From: Candidatus Saccharimonadota bacterium
GTDB taxonomy: Bacteria; Patescibacteriota; Saccharimonadia; Saccharimonadales; Saccharimonadaceae
Assembly (NCBI GenBank): GCA_905371595.1
Contig: CAJPLU010000002.1
Location: 10,920 to 74,919 of the forward strand
DNA: 64,000 nt
Reading direction: 5' to 3'
Below, piece after piece: positions 41,006-49,567 of the stretch (the first letter of the stretch is position 1; each line of letters opens with the position of its first letter). The position numbers were made by a program, and so were the translations under genes. Under the pieces are notes generated by a model. That model was not told where the DNA came from. It did not search any database and saw only the letters and a program-made list of their open reading frames with translations.

Positions 41006-41075
41006 CTTTCTTAATTCTAGACAATCTTATTGGCAGCGGCGAGCGAGCTTGTTGCTTACTGTTTTACTGCGCGTC

Positions 41076-41792
41076 TTATTCAACGCCGCCAGCCTTCAGA
41101 ATAGCCTTCAATCCGTCCTCGCCGCCGGCAAAGCCGCTGGTTTGGTAGTCGTTGATGATCATGTACGGCAAACCGTTGACGCCGAGCGATAAGGCTTTTT
41201 GCGTGTTGCCGTTGATTTCTTGCTGGTGGGAGTCGCCTTTCATGCAGTCGGCGAACTTGGCGGTGTCCAGGCCGACATTCTTGGCGGATGTTTCAAAGTA
41301 GCTGAGCGGCAGCAGCGGGATTTCCTTTGGCACAGCGACGTTTTTGACACCGATGCCTTTGTCGAAGTAGTCCGTTTTGATGCGCGGCACGATGTCATGA
41401 GTGTATTGCCAATATTTATCTTGGTCGGCAGCGCAGAAGGCGGCTTTAGCGCCTTGCTCGGTGTTTGGTACTTTATCTTTTAGCAAAGTGACGATTCGGT
41501 GTTCGTAGCGTAATTTGCCGGATTTGATATAGTCGTTTTTGAAAGAGTCGGTGCTGGTAGCGTCTTCGACTTGGGCGCAGAACGAGCAGAAGTAATCGGT
41601 ATAATCGATAAACACATTTTTCGCATCTGCCGAGCCTTGCGACATGTGTTCGTTCCACGGCTTGTTGTTTCCGATGTGCTGATTCGGCGGTCGATTGACA
41701 ATACCGTAGATAAATAAAGCGACTATACCGACGACGATGATTGATAAAACAATCCAGATTGGGGCAATGCCGCGTTCTTGTTGATGACTCAT
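41076..41792 (-). CDS. DsbA-like thiol-disulfide oxidoreductase
   Basis: A 238-aa protein with one N-terminal membrane helix (about 9-30) and an extracytoplasmic DsbA-type domain (thioredoxin_4). DYFCSFCAQVED holds the active CSFC pair. LSLGVNGLPYMIINDY contains the cis-Pro loop (GLPY). It probably puts disulfide bonds into exported proteins; several Cys-pair proteins are encoded nearby. It overlaps the membrane protein gene upstream by 4 bp (ATGA), which suggests that protein is its redox partner. Confidence 0.9.
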   Translation of the reverse strand: MSHQQERGIAPIWIVLSIIVVGIVALFIYGIVNRPPNQHIGNNKPWNEHMSQGSADAKNVFIDYTDYFCSFCAQVEDATSTDSFKNDYIKSGKLRYEHRIVTLLKDKVPNTEQGAKAAFCAADQDKYWQYTHDIVPRIKTDYFDKGIGVKNVAVPKEIPLLPLSYFETSAKNVGLDTAKFADCMKGDSHQQEINGNTQKALSLGVNGLPYMIINDYQTSGFAGGEDGLKAILKAGGVE

Positions 41793-42391
41793 GATTTTTC
41801 CTCCTGTTTGGCTAATTGTGCATAAACGAATGCGATTTGTCCAGATTTGTAGAGCGATGCCAGGCTAAGTACAAGTGCTAAGATTAGTACGATAGTGCCG
41901 GCGACATTGGCGGCGGTAGCAGCCGCTGCGCCCGAGAAAAACAGAGTAACGATCGGCAAGATTAACGAGGTGCCGCACGGCACGCAGCCGAGGCCGATAG
42001 CGGCAGCGATCGAGGTAATACCGCTGACACTGAGTTGGCGGGCTACGTCTTGTTCGTTGCGCTTATTGCGTCGTGCTGTAAATATTACAACTGAAAGTGA
42101 TAAGCCTTGCAGAATAGAGACGATTAGCAGCAGCGCGCCGTTTGGCGTGGTGAAACCTTGCTTGAATAGCTCGGCGAGCATGTTACCAGCAACAGCGAGT
42201 TTATCGGCAATTGGCAACCGCGACAAAAACAACGGTCCATAAAAGTTGCCGTTAATCGCAAAGAAGATAACAATGGCGAATAACAAAGAAAAACCCGCCG
42301 CCAGCACGCCGTAGCGCGGCAATTTCAATAGCGCGCCAATACCAGCAGCGGCAGTTTTGACAGTTTCTTTTTGCTGTCGGATACGCTCCAT
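41789..42391 (-). CDS. polytopic membrane protein with CVPC motif, DsbA partner candidate
   Basis: A 200-aa protein with four or five membrane helices (about residues 25-48, 80-102, 118-150, 155-180). The motif GLGCVPCGTSLILPI lies at the start of the third helix region. A membrane CxxC pair next to Pro recalls CcdA/DsbD-type thiol carriers, but I see no convincing full-length match to CcdA, DsbB or VKOR. It is co-translated with the DsbA-like protein, so re-oxidation or reduction of that protein is a reasonable guess. Confidence 0.65.
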   Translation of the reverse strand: MERIRQQKETVKTAAAGIGALLKLPRYGVLAAGFSLLFAIVIFFAINGNFYGPLFLSRLPIADKLAVAGNMLAELFKQGFTTPNGALLLIVSILQGLSLSVVIFTARRNKRNEQDVARQLSVSGITSIAAAIGLGCVPCGTSLILPIVTLFFSGAAAATAANVAGTIVLILALVLSLASLYKSGQIAFVYAQLAKQEEKS

Positions 42392-42481
42392 ATGATCCTT
42401 ATTATACGCTAAAATTTGGAGAATTGGACTATCCTTGGTTCTTTGTTCTTGGGGCAGGAGGTGGTATTCTTTATGTAAATT

Positions 42482-43249
42482 ATGTTGTTAACTTTTGATA
42501 CCTCCTTAGCCGTCAGATATGCTAGCGCCTCGCAAAAGGTGCGTGTTTTGACCGAGGATTGGGTTGAGCGAATGATTTTTTGTCCGAATTGCGGCCAAGA
42601 TCATCTCGTAAATTATGAAAACAATCGTCCGGTAGCAGATTTCTATTGCCAAAATTGCCAAGAAGATTTCGAGTTGAAAAGTAAGAACGGTAAAATTGAC
42701 AAGAAAATTGTTGATGGGGCATACGAAACAATGATTAAGCGTTTGCAATCGGACAATAATCCTAATTTCTTTTTGCTGGGTTATACGTCGGGCTATTCCG
42801 TCTGTAATTTTGTGGTTATCCCGAAGCAATTTTTTACTCCGAGCATTATTGAGCGACGGAAACCCTTGGCCGATACAGCTCGCCGAGCTGGCTGGGTTGG
42901 CTGTAACATTCTGCTTAGCAATATTCCTGATTCTGGCAAAATATACTTGGTTCGTGATGGGGTGGTGATCCCGCGGAGTACAGTCTTGACGAAATGGCGG
43001 AAAACGTTATTTTTGCGCGAGGAAAATAAAATGTCAGTGCGGGGCTGGATGCTTGATGTTATGCGGTGTATTGAAAGGGTTGATCGGGCTGATTTTACAC
43101 TTGACGATATATATGTTTTTGAGAGTGAACTGGCGGCTGCCCATCCAGAGAATAACCATATTAAAGATAAAATTAGACAACAGCTGCAAATGTTACGTGA
43201 TAAAGGCTACATTGATTTTGTCTCGCGCGGACATTATCGTTTGATTTGA
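42482..43249 (+). CDS. DpnI-like methyl-directed restriction endonuclease
   Basis: A 255-aa protein that matches DpnI in layout. A PD-(D/E)xK catalytic domain carries Asp53, Glu64 and Lys66 (VADFYCQNC, then EDFELKSK), the same residue numbers as in DpnI. A zinc site is C34/C37 and C56/C59. The C-terminal winged helix (about residues 185-255) also recognises methylated DNA in DpnI. DpnI cuts GATC only when adenine-methylated. An in-frame stop precedes ATG 42482, which fixes the earliest start. No companion gene is adjacent. Confidence 0.9.
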   Translation: MLLTFDTSLAVRYASASQKVRVLTEDWVERMIFCPNCGQDHLVNYENNRPVADFYCQNCQEDFELKSKNGKIDKKIVDGAYETMIKRLQSDNNPNFFLLGYTSGYSVCNFVVIPKQFFTPSIIERRKPLADTARRAGWVGCNILLSNIPDSGKIYLVRDGVVIPRSTVLTKWRKTLFLREENKMSVRGWMLDVMRCIERVDRADFTLDDIYVFESELAAAHPENNHIKDKIRQQLQMLRDKGYIDFVSRGHYRLI

Positions 43250-43314
43250 TTAATAAGATAATCAATTACACGGACATACGATTTAAGTAATTTGCATGTA
43301 GAGTAGATATAAAC

Positions 43315-43364
43315 TATACACCGAGTGTATAAAACTCTTGCAATAACTAAACACTGGGTGTATA
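43315..43364 (+). promoter_or_regulatory. PadR promoter with two operators
   Basis: TATACACCGAGTGTATA (43315-43331) is a perfect palindrome. TAAACACTGGGTGTATA (43348-43364) matches it at 14 of 17 positions. TTGCAA (43338-43343), 17 bp, TATAGT (43361-43366) form the promoter, so the second operator overlaps the -10. This is a typical autoregulated PadR arrangement. Confidence 0.75.
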
Positions 43365-43372
43365 GTAAGAGT

Positions 43373-43915
43373 ATGAGCGTTCAATATACACTGTTAGGGT
43401 TTTTAGCGGAAGAGTCAAATTACGGCTATGAGTTGAAGAAAAAATATGACGGCTATTTTGGCAAAGATAAGCCAATTTTAACTGGTCAGATATATTCAAC
43501 TTTGGCGCGGCTCAAACGCGATAACAAGGTCAAAGAGATTGCCGATACCAGCGAATCGGGCGGGCCGGATCGGGTTCGGTATGAAATTACCGATGAGGGT
43601 AAGCAGGATTTACAAGCATGGTTGGAATCACCAGAGGCGCCGTCGCCGCAGCTGCAAGCGACGATGTATATCAAGGCGGTATTGGCGATTTTGAAAGACG
43701 GCGATGCATCACCGTATCTGGATAACCAACGGCAGGCGCACATCCAACGAATGCGCGAGCTGACGGTGCAGCGGCGCGATAGTAGTTTGTCGGACATGCT
43801 GCTGATCGATCATGCACTGTATCATTTGGAGGCGGATTTGCGCTGGATTGAATTAACTATTTCGCGTTTAACGCGGCTAAAGGAGGAAATTTTGCATGAG
43901 CAAACCAATAATTAG
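43373..43915 (+). CDS. PadR-family transcriptional regulator
   Basis: A 180-aa regulator. The N-terminal winged helix (YTLLGFLAEESNYGYELKKK, TGQIYSTLARLKRDNKV) is PadR; the C-terminal helical half (PadR_C, about 95-175) dimerises. ATG 43373 is chosen over the open frame from 43325: it lies 6 nt after TATAGT, and the upstream codons cover the promoter. It overlaps the ABC ATPase gene and probably represses the cassette until an antimicrobial ligand binds. Confidence 0.92.
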   Translation: MSVQYTLLGFLAEESNYGYELKKKYDGYFGKDKPILTGQIYSTLARLKRDNKVKEIADTSESGGPDRVRYEITDEGKQDLQAWLESPEAPSPQLQATMYIKAVLAILKDGDASPYLDNQRQAHIQRMRELTVQRRDSSLSDMLLIDHALYHLEADLRWIELTISRLTRLKEEILHEQTNN

Positions 43916-44633
43916 CGCTAAAAATATTAAGAAGTCGTTCGGGCAAACGCATGCGCTGCGCGGCGTCAGCCTGGATGTCGAGGCGGGTGAAGTCCTGGCG
44001 ATTATGGGTCCGTCAGGTTCTGGTAAGTCGACGCTACTGCATAGCTTGGCGGCGATTACCAGCGTTGATAGCGGCGAGATTGATTTCGACGGACGGCGGA
44101 TTGACAAACTGAATGATGATCAGCGCAGTATATTGCGGCGCACCAGCTTTGGCTTTGTCTTTCAATTTGGGCAGTTGGTGCCGGAGTTGACAGCGCTGGA
44201 TAATGTGGCGCTGCCGCTGCTACTCAACGGTGTTAAGCGTAAAGAAGCTTATCAACAGGCGAAAACATGGCTGAATAAGGTTGAACTAGGCAATAAAGCT
44301 GACAGTATGCTTGGCGAGTTGTCGGGCGGACAAATGCAGCGGGTGGCGATTGCCCGAGCGATGGTGATTGAGCCAAAAGTGTTGTTTGCCGATGAGCCAA
44401 CTGGTTCGCTGGACAGTCTGAATTCAGAGAGAGTTATGGAGCTATTTATTAAAACCGCCAAAGAGCATGGCACGACAGTCATCATGGTGACCCACGAGCC
44501 GACGATTGCCGCCTATGCTGATCGGGAAATTATCGTTCGCGATGGGCAAATTTCCGGCGCGGATGCAGCGGTGAATATGGCGCAGAATACCCAGCCAAAT
44601 CTTAATAAAGCCAGTGCGAGGGCTACCAAATGA
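43896..44633 (+). CDS. ABC transporter ATP-binding protein (MacB/LolD type)
   Basis: A 245-aa ATPase. Walker A is GPSGSGKST, the Q-loop region FVFQFGQLVPELTALDNV, signature [15 protein letters not shown], Walker B FADEPTGSLD, and the switch His is in VTHEPTIAAYA. It belongs to the MacB/LolD/BceA group that works with FtsX-like permeases. AGGAGGA precedes the ATG. The PadR gene upstream and the permease downstream (ATGA overlap) make one operon, probably for peptide resistance or export. Confidence 0.93.
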   Translation: MSKPIISAKNIKKSFGQTHALRGVSLDVEAGEVLAIMGPSGSGKSTLLHSLAAITSVDSGEIDFDGRRIDKLNDDQRSILRRTSFGFVFQFGQLVPELTALDNVALPLLLNGVKRKEAYQQAKTWLNKVELGNKADSMLGELSGGQMQRVAIARAMVIEPKVLFADEPTGSLDSLNSERVMELFIKTAKEHGTTVIMVTHEPTIAAYADREIIVRDGQISGADAAVNMAQNTQPNLNKASARATK

Positions 44634-46852
44634 GTGTTAGCTGGATGTTACTCAAAAAATCTGGCCGCCAGTCAGTAGTGCGTTTAGGCTTAACAGCGGC
44701 AGCAGTAGCGCTAGGGATTATGCTGGTGTGCTATTTCGTGGCTGGCACTAACGGACTGTTGGGTCGCTCGAACCGCGTAGTCATTGGCAGTATCGCCGCT
44801 GATGCAAGTAATAATACGGATTCACAAAAACCAATCAAAGGCGTTGATCCATTGAAGGTTATGGCATGGCAGCCAGGCAATACGTCGAAGTGGCGCGATC
44901 AATCGATCAGTGTTTACTCGATGTACGGCACGGACAAGTCGCCGCAGTTTGCCAAGATGAAAACGCCGCGTCCGGGCGAATATTATCTGTCGAGAGCGCT
45001 AGCAGAGTTAGTTGCTGATTATCCTGAGGATAATATTTTGGCGCGGTTTGGCAAGAATACTAAGTATTTGGGCCTAATTCCTGACGAGTATGTCGAGACG
45101 TCAGATACGCTGATGATGGTGCGCGGCATTGATAGCCAGGAGGTGGCGCAAGCTGATACTTTGGCAAAATCACGTCAGCAGCCATCAGCATTTGCGGATA
45201 TTTACAAGACGGACAAAGAAGGTAAAAAGACGGTATCCTTTGATCCTTTTTCCGTGATGATTCTGGGTGTCGGCGCGACAATCTTGCTATTCCCAGTGGT
45301 AATTTTCGTGTCGGTAGCGACGCAATTAGGTGCTGCTCAGCGCGAAAAACGCTATGCGGCGCTGCGGCTGATTGGCGCTACTAAAAAACAGGTAGCGCGA
45401 GTGCTGATGCTGGAGTCGTTTTTGGCGTCGACGGTCGGTGTGCTGATTGGCTTGACGATATTTTGGCTATGGCAAGCGCCGCTGCTTAATTTCAAAATGA
45501 ACGGCGAAGGTATGTGGCCAAGCGACTTGAAACTGAGCATCACGCAATACACATTAATTATCGTTCTGACGCTGGGACTGACGATGTTTGTCAATTGGCG
45601 GCGAATGCGGCGGGCGCAAATTTCGCCGCTGGGCGTGTCGCGGTCGGCTGAAAAAGTTAAAAAATTGCGGGTGTGGCGAGTGTTCGTGCCAGCGATTGGT
45701 ATCGCGATTTTCGCCTGGATGTCTTCCAAACTGGGCATGGACTGGTTGAATGATAATAAGGAGTCAGCTTTGCCGTTAATACTAATGACGTCGGCGCTGC
45801 TGCTGATTATGTTCGGGCTGATTTTGGCAGGTAGCTGGCTGACTAATAAGATTGCGCTGTTGTTGGCGCGCTGGTCGAATAATGCTTCGGCGCTGATTGC
45901 TGGTAAGCGTACGGCGGTGCACTCGCAAACAGTTTTTCGCAGTGTTAGCGGCGTGGTGTTGGCGCTGTTTGCTGGCAGTTTTTACTTGACGGCGACCAGC
46001 GGTATTGAGGGCTTGAACGCTCAAACAGTTAAGGATAATGGCTATTCGCAGCTGAAGGCTGGAACAGCAATGATATCTAGCCATTCGCTGCCTGATGACA
46101 TGGCGCAAAAGCTAGCTCAACAGCCGTATATTAGCTCGCTGGCAGTGATTTATCCACAAGAAAAAGGCGATGCTATTCGCTGCCGCGATTTGGCGAAATA
46201 TACTGAGCATGTTTGTCCGAGTGATGCTAGTCCAGATCAATTCGCGCTGTTGAACTTTGAAGAGCCGGTTGTTAAAAACGTTAAGCTGGTTGATAAACAA
46301 ATCGCTACTGACGGCGGCAAAGAATATTTGGTAACGGTCAAGCACGAAAACGACATTGATAAATTGCGAACATTGGTAGCGACCAATGCCAATAAGTACG
46401 ATTTTAACTTCGTAATTAGCGGAAGATGGGCCAAACAGCCGCATATCAATCCGTCAATTCGCGAGTTAGCTGATTTGGCTTATGTTGGTATCGGCGTGAC
46501 GCTGTTCGTGGCGGTGGCGAGCTTGATCGTTTCGACGATTGGTGGGCTGATGGAGCGTCGTCGCTCGCTATACACTTTGCGGCTGGGCGGTATGCGTCTC
46601 ATTCAACTGAAACGCTTGGTGATGGTTGAGTCGGTGGCGCCACTGCTGATTACTTCTCTTCTATCGTGCAGTATTGGTGTTTGGACGGGGGCGGTGTTCA
46701 CAGGTATGTTCTCGACGACGCTCAAGCCGACATTGACGCCAACTTATTTTGCGATAGTTGGTGTTGGCCTGGTGGCAGCGATTATCGGTATCTATCTAAT
46801 TCTGCCGATGGTCGACAAGCTGACGCGGGCGGAGGCTAATCAAACCGAGTAG
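44630..46852 (+). CDS. FtsX-like ABC transporter permease
   Basis: A 740-aa permease with the two-FtsX-domain layout: an N-terminal helix (about 15-40), an extracellular domain (about 45-200), three helices around 205-320, further helices in the middle, and a last FtsX block (about 620-735). REKRYAALRLIGATKKQVAR and ERRRSLYTLRLGGMRLIQLK are the typical cytoplasmic loops. Such permeases with PadR or two-component control often move antimicrobial peptides or bacteriocins. It ends before a strong terminator. Confidence 0.92.
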   Translation: MSVSWMLLKKSGRQSVVRLGLTAAAVALGIMLVCYFVAGTNGLLGRSNRVVIGSIAADASNNTDSQKPIKGVDPLKVMAWQPGNTSKWRDQSISVYSMYGTDKSPQFAKMKTPRPGEYYLSRALAELVADYPEDNILARFGKNTKYLGLIPDEYVETSDTLMMVRGIDSQEVAQADTLAKSRQQPSAFADIYKTDKEGKKTVSFDPFSVMILGVGATILLFPVVIFVSVATQLGAAQREKRYAALRLIGATKKQVARVLMLESFLASTVGVLIGLTIFWLWQAPLLNFKMNGEGMWPSDLKLSITQYTLIIVLTLGLTMFVNWRRMRRAQISPLGVSRSAEKVKKLRVWRVFVPAIGIAIFAWMSSKLGMDWLNDNKESALPLILMTSALLLIMFGLILAGSWLTNKIALLLARWSNNASALIAGKRTAVHSQTVFRSVSGVVLALFAGSFYLTATSGIEGLNAQTVKDNGYSQLKAGTAMISSHSLPDDMAQKLAQQPYISSLAVIYPQEKGDAIRCRDLAKYTEHVCPSDASPDQFALLNFEEPVVKNVKLVDKQIATDGGKEYLVTVKHENDIDKLRTLVATNANKYDFNFVISGRWAKQPHINPSIRELADLAYVGIGVTLFVAVASLIVSTIGGLMERRRSLYTLRLGGMRLIQLKRLVMVESVAPLLITSLLSCSIGVWTGAVFTGMFSTTLKPTLTPTYFAIVGVGLVAAIIGIYLILPMVDKLTRAEANQTE

Positions 46853-46887
46853 TGTGATTGTATCGGCCCGAGGATAATCTACCGAAA

Positions 46888-46918
46888 AGCGTTCCAGTTG
46901 GCGGCTGGGACGCTTTTT
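46888..46918 (+). terminator. terminator after the FtsX-like permease
   Basis: AGCGTTCCAG (46888-46897), loop, CTGGGACGCT (46905-46914), T-tract to 46918. Ten pairs including one G-T. Confidence 0.88.
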
Positions 46919-46976
46919 CTTATAAAATTCGATAAAACTCTTACGCTTTTGCCTGGATGCGCGTATACTATAAGTT

Positions 46977-47771
46977 ATGAAAAGGGCAAAAGCACTACGA
47001 AAAATGGCGACTTGCCTGTTTGTAGCGGCCTTTTTAGCGATGATTAGCTGGATGCTGTATGATATACTGCAGCGCGACAGTAGCATCTCCAACGACACCA
47101 ACGTGCTGGTCATGGGTACAAACGCGACATTTAAACCTTTTGAGTATAAAGACGGCGGCCAGGTGGTTGGCTTTGATGTCGAATTGGCACAAGCTATCGC
47201 CAAAGACATGGGCAAGGAACTAAAAATCGAAGATATGTCGTTTGATGGCTTGTTGCCGGCGCTTGAGAGCGGGCAAATCGATATGGCGGTGGCTGGTATG
47301 TCGGTGACCTCGGAGCGCGAGAAGAACGCGCTGTTTTCGGATCCGTACTACCAGGCATCGCAGCGAATAATTATACCCAAAAATAGCAAGATAGCCAATA
47401 AGTATCAATTAGAACACAAAAAAATTGCTGTGCAGCTCGGTACGACGGGCGACCAGGCAGCTTCTAAAATTAAGGGAGCGCAAGTCGTGCAATTCCCGGC
47501 AGCGCCGAATGCTTTGCAAGAATTAGCGGCTGGCAAAGTTGACGCAGCGGTGATTGACGATGCGCCGGCTAAGCAGTACGTCTCTGGGTTTCCTTCGCTC
47601 AAAATTATCAACACGCCGCTGAGTAGTGAAAGTTACGCGATCGCTTTCAAAAAGGGCAATACCGAACTGGCCGAGCATGCCAACAAAACGATTGCCAATA
47701 TGAAAGCCGACGGGCGTTACCAAGCGCTGTTGCAGAAATACTTTGGCACGATGAAGGAGCAGACGCCATGA
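46977..47771 (+). CDS. amino-acid ABC transporter substrate-binding protein
   Basis: A 264-aa solute-binding protein of the polar amino acid family. An N-terminal membrane helix (about 10-28) anchors it; no lipobox Cys is seen. The family pattern is clear: GTNATFKPFEYKDGGQVVGF, FDVELAQAIAKDMGK, DMAVAGMSVTSEREKNALFS and KVDAAVIDDAP. TATACT (46964-46969) ends 7 nt before the ATG. It is coupled to the permease and ATPase. With the arginine catabolic operon next door, arginine is a likely ligand, but this is not shown by the sequence. Confidence 0.92.
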   Translation: MKRAKALRKMATCLFVAAFLAMISWMLYDILQRDSSISNDTNVLVMGTNATFKPFEYKDGGQVVGFDVELAQAIAKDMGKELKIEDMSFDGLLPALESGQIDMAVAGMSVTSEREKNALFSDPYYQASQRIIIPKNSKIANKYQLEHKKIAVQLGTTGDQAASKIKGAQVVQFPAAPNALQELAAGKVDAAVIDDAPAKQYVSGFPSLKIINTPLSSESYAIAFKKGNTELAEHANKTIANMKADGRYQALLQKYFGTMKEQTP

Positions 47772-48490
47772 ATTTTAGCGAAGTGATTTTTGGTGACGGG
47801 CGCTGGGTTTATTTATGGCACGGACTAGAAGTAACATTGGTTTTGACGGTATTATCGGTGGCATTAGGCGTAATTATCGGCATAATTATCGCGTTGATGC
47901 GGGTGTCAAAAATCCGTCCGTTTAGTTGGCTAGGGCGCTTTCCGCAGCTGAAGCGTTTGGCTAGGTGGAATCCGGTAGCTGGTCTTGGACGTTTGTACGT
48001 TGAAATCATTCGCGGTACACCACTGTTGGTTCAGCTGCTTATTATGTATTATGTAGTGTTTGGATCGTACCGTTTCATGCCGAAGATTTTCGTGGCGGCA
48101 ATTGCTTTTGGCATTAATAGCGGTGCTTATGTGGCGGAAATTATTCGCGGCGGCATCGAGAGTATTGATAATGGACAGCTAGAAGCAGCGCGCTCGCTTG
48201 GTTTGAGTTATCCGCAGGCGATGCGCTACGTTATTCTACCGCAAGCGATGAAAAATTCGCTGCCAGCGTTGATTAGCGAGTGTATTGCTATGCTTAAGGA
48301 AACGTCGGTGGTCGGCTGGATTGGCTTGGGTGATATTATGCGTGGCGCTGACGATATCCGCTCGTTGACAGCGACAGCATTCCAGTCGTTGTTTGCGGCG
48401 GCGGTGATGTATTTAGCGTTGACGGTTATCTTTACGAAAGTGATGCGGCGTTTTGAGAAGGGAGTGCAAGCTGATGATCAGGACGCGTAA
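47768..48490 (+). CDS. amino-acid ABC transporter permease
   Basis: A 240-aa inner-membrane permease of the HisMQ/GlnP type. Membrane helices are at about 15-40, 80-110, 115-135 and 195-225. The EAA loop is [21 protein letters not shown]. It overlaps the binding-protein gene by 4 bp and the ATPase gene by 17 bp. It probably forms a homodimer, as no second permease is present. Confidence 0.93.
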   Translation: MNFSEVIFGDGRWVYLWHGLEVTLVLTVLSVALGVIIGIIIALMRVSKIRPFSWLGRFPQLKRLARWNPVAGLGRLYVEIIRGTPLLVQLLIMYYVVFGSYRFMPKIFVAAIAFGINSGAYVAEIIRGGIESIDNGQLEAARSLGLSYPQAMRYVILPQAMKNSLPALISECIAMLKETSVVGWIGLGDIMRGADDIRSLTATAFQSLFAAAVMYLALTVIFTKVMRRFEKGVQADDQDA

Positions 48491-49196
48491 CTTGCGCAAA
48501 TATTTTGGATCCAACCACGTGCTGCGCGGGATTGACTTGACGATCGAGGATGGTGAAGTACTAGTGATTGTCGGGTCGAGTGGCTCCGGTAAATCGACGC
48601 TGCTAAGATGTTTGAATTTACTTGAAAAACCCACTTATGGATCGGTTTTTGTTGATGACGTTGACATCACTCAACCGCACGTTAATATTAATAAAATCCG
48701 CCAGCGTATCGGTATGGTGTTTCAGCAATTTAATCTATTCCCTAATATGACAGTGCTAGATAATATCAAATTAGCGCCTAAGAAACTACGCAAAGTATCG
48801 GATCGTAAAGCGAATCGGCGAGCCAAAGAGCTGCTTGAACAGGTTGGTTTAGCTAACAAAGCCAACGAATATCCGCAGCATCTGTCGGGCGGCCAGCGGC
48901 AGCGAGTGGCTATCGCTCGGGCGCTCGCTATGGAGCCAGAAGTCATGCTGTTTGATGAGCCGACTAGCGCGCTTGACCCGGAAATGATTGGAGAAGTGCT
49001 CGACGTGATGCGCGATTTGGCTAAGCAGGGCATGACCATGGTGATCGTCACGCATGAAATGAGTTTCGCTCGTGAGGTTGGCACTCGGATGATTTTCCTT
49101 GACAAAGGCGACATCATTGAAGACGGTCCGCCTAAACAAGTAATGGACCATCCGAAGACTGAACGAGCGCGCCAGTTCTTTGATGCTGATAAATAG
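48474..49196 (+). CDS. amino-acid ABC transporter ATP-binding protein
   Basis: A 240-aa ATPase of the GlnQ/HisP/ArtP group. Walker A is GSSGSGKST, signature [15 protein letters not shown], Walker [13 protein letters not shown], switch His in [10 protein letters not shown]. The start ATG 48474 ([16 protein letters not shown]) fits the family; the open frame begins 21 bp earlier. AAGGGAG precedes it. It powers uptake of a polar amino acid with the two upstream genes. Confidence 0.94.
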   Translation: MIRTRNLRKYFGSNHVLRGIDLTIEDGEVLVIVGSSGSGKSTLLRCLNLLEKPTYGSVFVDDVDITQPHVNINKIRQRIGMVFQQFNLFPNMTVLDNIKLAPKKLRKVSDRKANRRAKELLEQVGLANKANEYPQHLSGGQRQRVAIARALAMEPEVMLFDEPTSALDPEMIGEVLDVMRDLAKQGMTMVIVTHEMSFAREVGTRMIFLDKGDIIEDGPPKQVMDHPKTERARQFFDADK

Positions 49197-49254
49197 CAAA
49201 AATAGCGATAATATATTAAAATAATCTATATTACAAAGCCAAAATTATCGTCTG

Positions 49255-49467
49255 TTGAACATAAAAAATTTAAGAAATAGTGGTCAGAACAAAAACATTA
49301 AGGATGAAACGCGTAGATTGTTACTACCATATATCGTTGTACTGAGTGTGATACTATTTTACCAGTATTTGCTGCAGTATCTAATATTGCATAAAAATAG
49401 TCATCTAAATCAGCCAACGCAGGTGCAGTCTATCATCCAGCAGTATTGGACAATGCCGACTACTTGA
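49255..49467 (+). CDS. possible small membrane protein with TTG start
   Basis: A 70-codon frame opened by TTG 49255, with one membrane helix (PYIVVLSVILFYQYLLQYLI, about residues 25-44), a basic N-terminus and a polar tail. No ATG or good ribosome site is present. It fills most of the 365-bp gap between the importer and arc operons, which otherwise holds only the arc promoter. It may be a real small protein or chance in AT-rich DNA. Confidence 0.35.
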   Translation: MNIKNLRNSGQNKNIKDETRRLLLPYIVVLSVILFYQYLLQYLILHKNSHLNQPTQVQSIIQQYWTMPTT

Positions 49468-49484
49468 TTTAGCCGAGAAAAGGC

Positions 49485-49512
49485 TTGCATAAGCGTCATA
49501 AATCTATATAAT
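49485..49512 (+). promoter_or_regulatory. arc operon promoter
   Basis: TTGCAT (49485-49490), 16 bp, TATAAT (49507-49512). The leader is about 50 nt and ends with GGAGG (49558-49562). No ArcR/ArgR box was recognised. Confidence 0.65.
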
Positions 49513-49567
49513 GAAAACTATATAAGTAAATAAACAATGAATCATTTAGATCATAGCGGAGGTGGGC

